Shown here piece after piece: positions 31,131-31,619 of a DNA stretch of 31,619 nucleotides (positions are counted from its first letter, which is position 1; every line of letters starts with the position of its first letter). Location of the stretch: NCBI GenBank assembly GCA_002286715.1, contig NSJX01000084.1:1-31619 (forward strand), written 5' to 3'. Both the position numbers and the translations under genes were made by a program. The notes beneath the pieces are model-generated. The model saw only the letters and a list, made by a program, of their open reading frames with translations. It was not told the origin of the DNA and ran no database searches. This DNA is from Dentipellis sp. KUC8613 (Eukaryota > Basidiomycota > Agaricomycetes > Russulales > Hericiaceae).

Positions 31131-31619
31131 CATCTGAAAAAATCTTGAATTACATAGCAGAGGGTTAGATTATGGCTGCTATGGCTGCTATAGAATAGTT
31201 CAACATGCTATGGAGGGTTTCATAGCACCCATAGCAGCCATAGAAAGACTTGTCATTATAGAGACTACATAGGTTCTAGTGAAGTGTCCATAGTACATAT
31301 AGATATATATAGCCAACTGCTGAAGCTATGCAGCCTATACAGATACCAGTTATGCCTATGGTCCTCAGTCTAATGTTGAGCCTCATGCTTCATCAATTCA
31401 AGAGCAAGGATTGATAGAATTAGGTTGCAAGATACAATCACCAATACAGCAAACAGTACAAACATTACAGGAGCACAATCATGTAATGGAATTACAGCAT
31501 GTCAACATAATTAAATCCACCACATGCACGGCACAAGCAAGCAGGCGGTAGCGACACGTGATGACAGACACGACGGCGGCACACGACGGCGTCGCAGTGG
31601 CGGCACGTGAGCGGCGGCG
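31131..31619. mobile_element. Second copy of the outer-element family, running off the window
   Basis: Starts CATCTGAAAAAATC, matching the CATCCGAAAAAAC terminus at 24188, then CTATGGCTGCTATAG-type AT-rich sequence, then GC-rich sequence from about 31540. It was inserted in the CDA2 flank, since the CDA1 equivalent continues unbroken past 5930. A plus-strand open stretch (31330-31550, Gln-rich) lacks a start codon and is not called as a gene. Confidence 0.65.

Noticed and set aside
1..31619. CRISPR arrays, rRNA genes, prophage or restriction-type systems
   Set aside because: No regularly spaced repeats with unique spacers, no rRNA-like sequence and no such proteins. The window is eukaryotic.

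Overview
The window looks like nuclear DNA of an agaricomycete (mushroom-forming basidiomycete). Genes are split by many short GT-AG introns (about 50-70 nt), the two gene families present (DUF6535 membrane proteins and GPI-anchored CE4 chitin deacetylases with the basidiomycete-type GYGFDDGP and HTWSH signatures) are typical of that class, and gene-poor GC-rich repeats alternate with AT-rich ones. No bacterial or organellar features are seen.

Layout. The window is a decayed tandem array of about three copies of one multigene unit. Unit 1 (1-10548): DUF6535 gene 1 (+, 5' end outside the window), a convergent chitin deacetylase gene CDA1 (-), a conserved flank, then relics called here P (+) and Q (-) and a short block R. 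Unit 2 (10549-17690): only the 5' half of a chitin deacetylase remains, followed by its own flank, P, Q and R copies. It has lost its DUF6535 gene and the 3' half of CDA, and has gained a 727-bp inverted-repeat element with tRNA-like heads. Unit 3 (17801 to the end): a complete nine-exon DUF6535 gene 2 (+), chitin deacetylase CDA2 (-) and the start of its upstream flank.

CDA2 is split inside its signal-peptide exon by a 6.75-kb insertion (24188-30935). The exon pieces on the two sides add up to exactly the length of the uninterrupted CDA1 exon. The insertion has short inverted ends (CATCC...GGATG) and itself contains a second, nested inverted-repeat element (26661-30400) that splits a GC-rich repeat tract. 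A further copy of the outer family starts at about 31131, in the former CDA2 promoter. I recognise no transposase in any of these, so they look non-autonomous.

Gene content. DUF6535 proteins are predicted multi-pass membrane proteins of unknown function. The two copies are almost identical over the membrane domain and diverge strongly beyond it. Chitin deacetylases convert cell-wall chitin to chitosan at the cell surface. All three copies here are damaged: CDA1 by one in-frame TAG, the unit-2 copy by truncation and stops, and CDA2 by a frameshift and the insertion. CDA1 and CDA2 also carry different substitutions in the conserved CE4 motifs. Apart from DUF6535 gene 2, and probably gene 1, the window therefore reads as a graveyard of a once-duplicated gene cluster being invaded by repeats. 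Exon boundaries below were derived by hand from splice signals, reading phase and comparison between copies.
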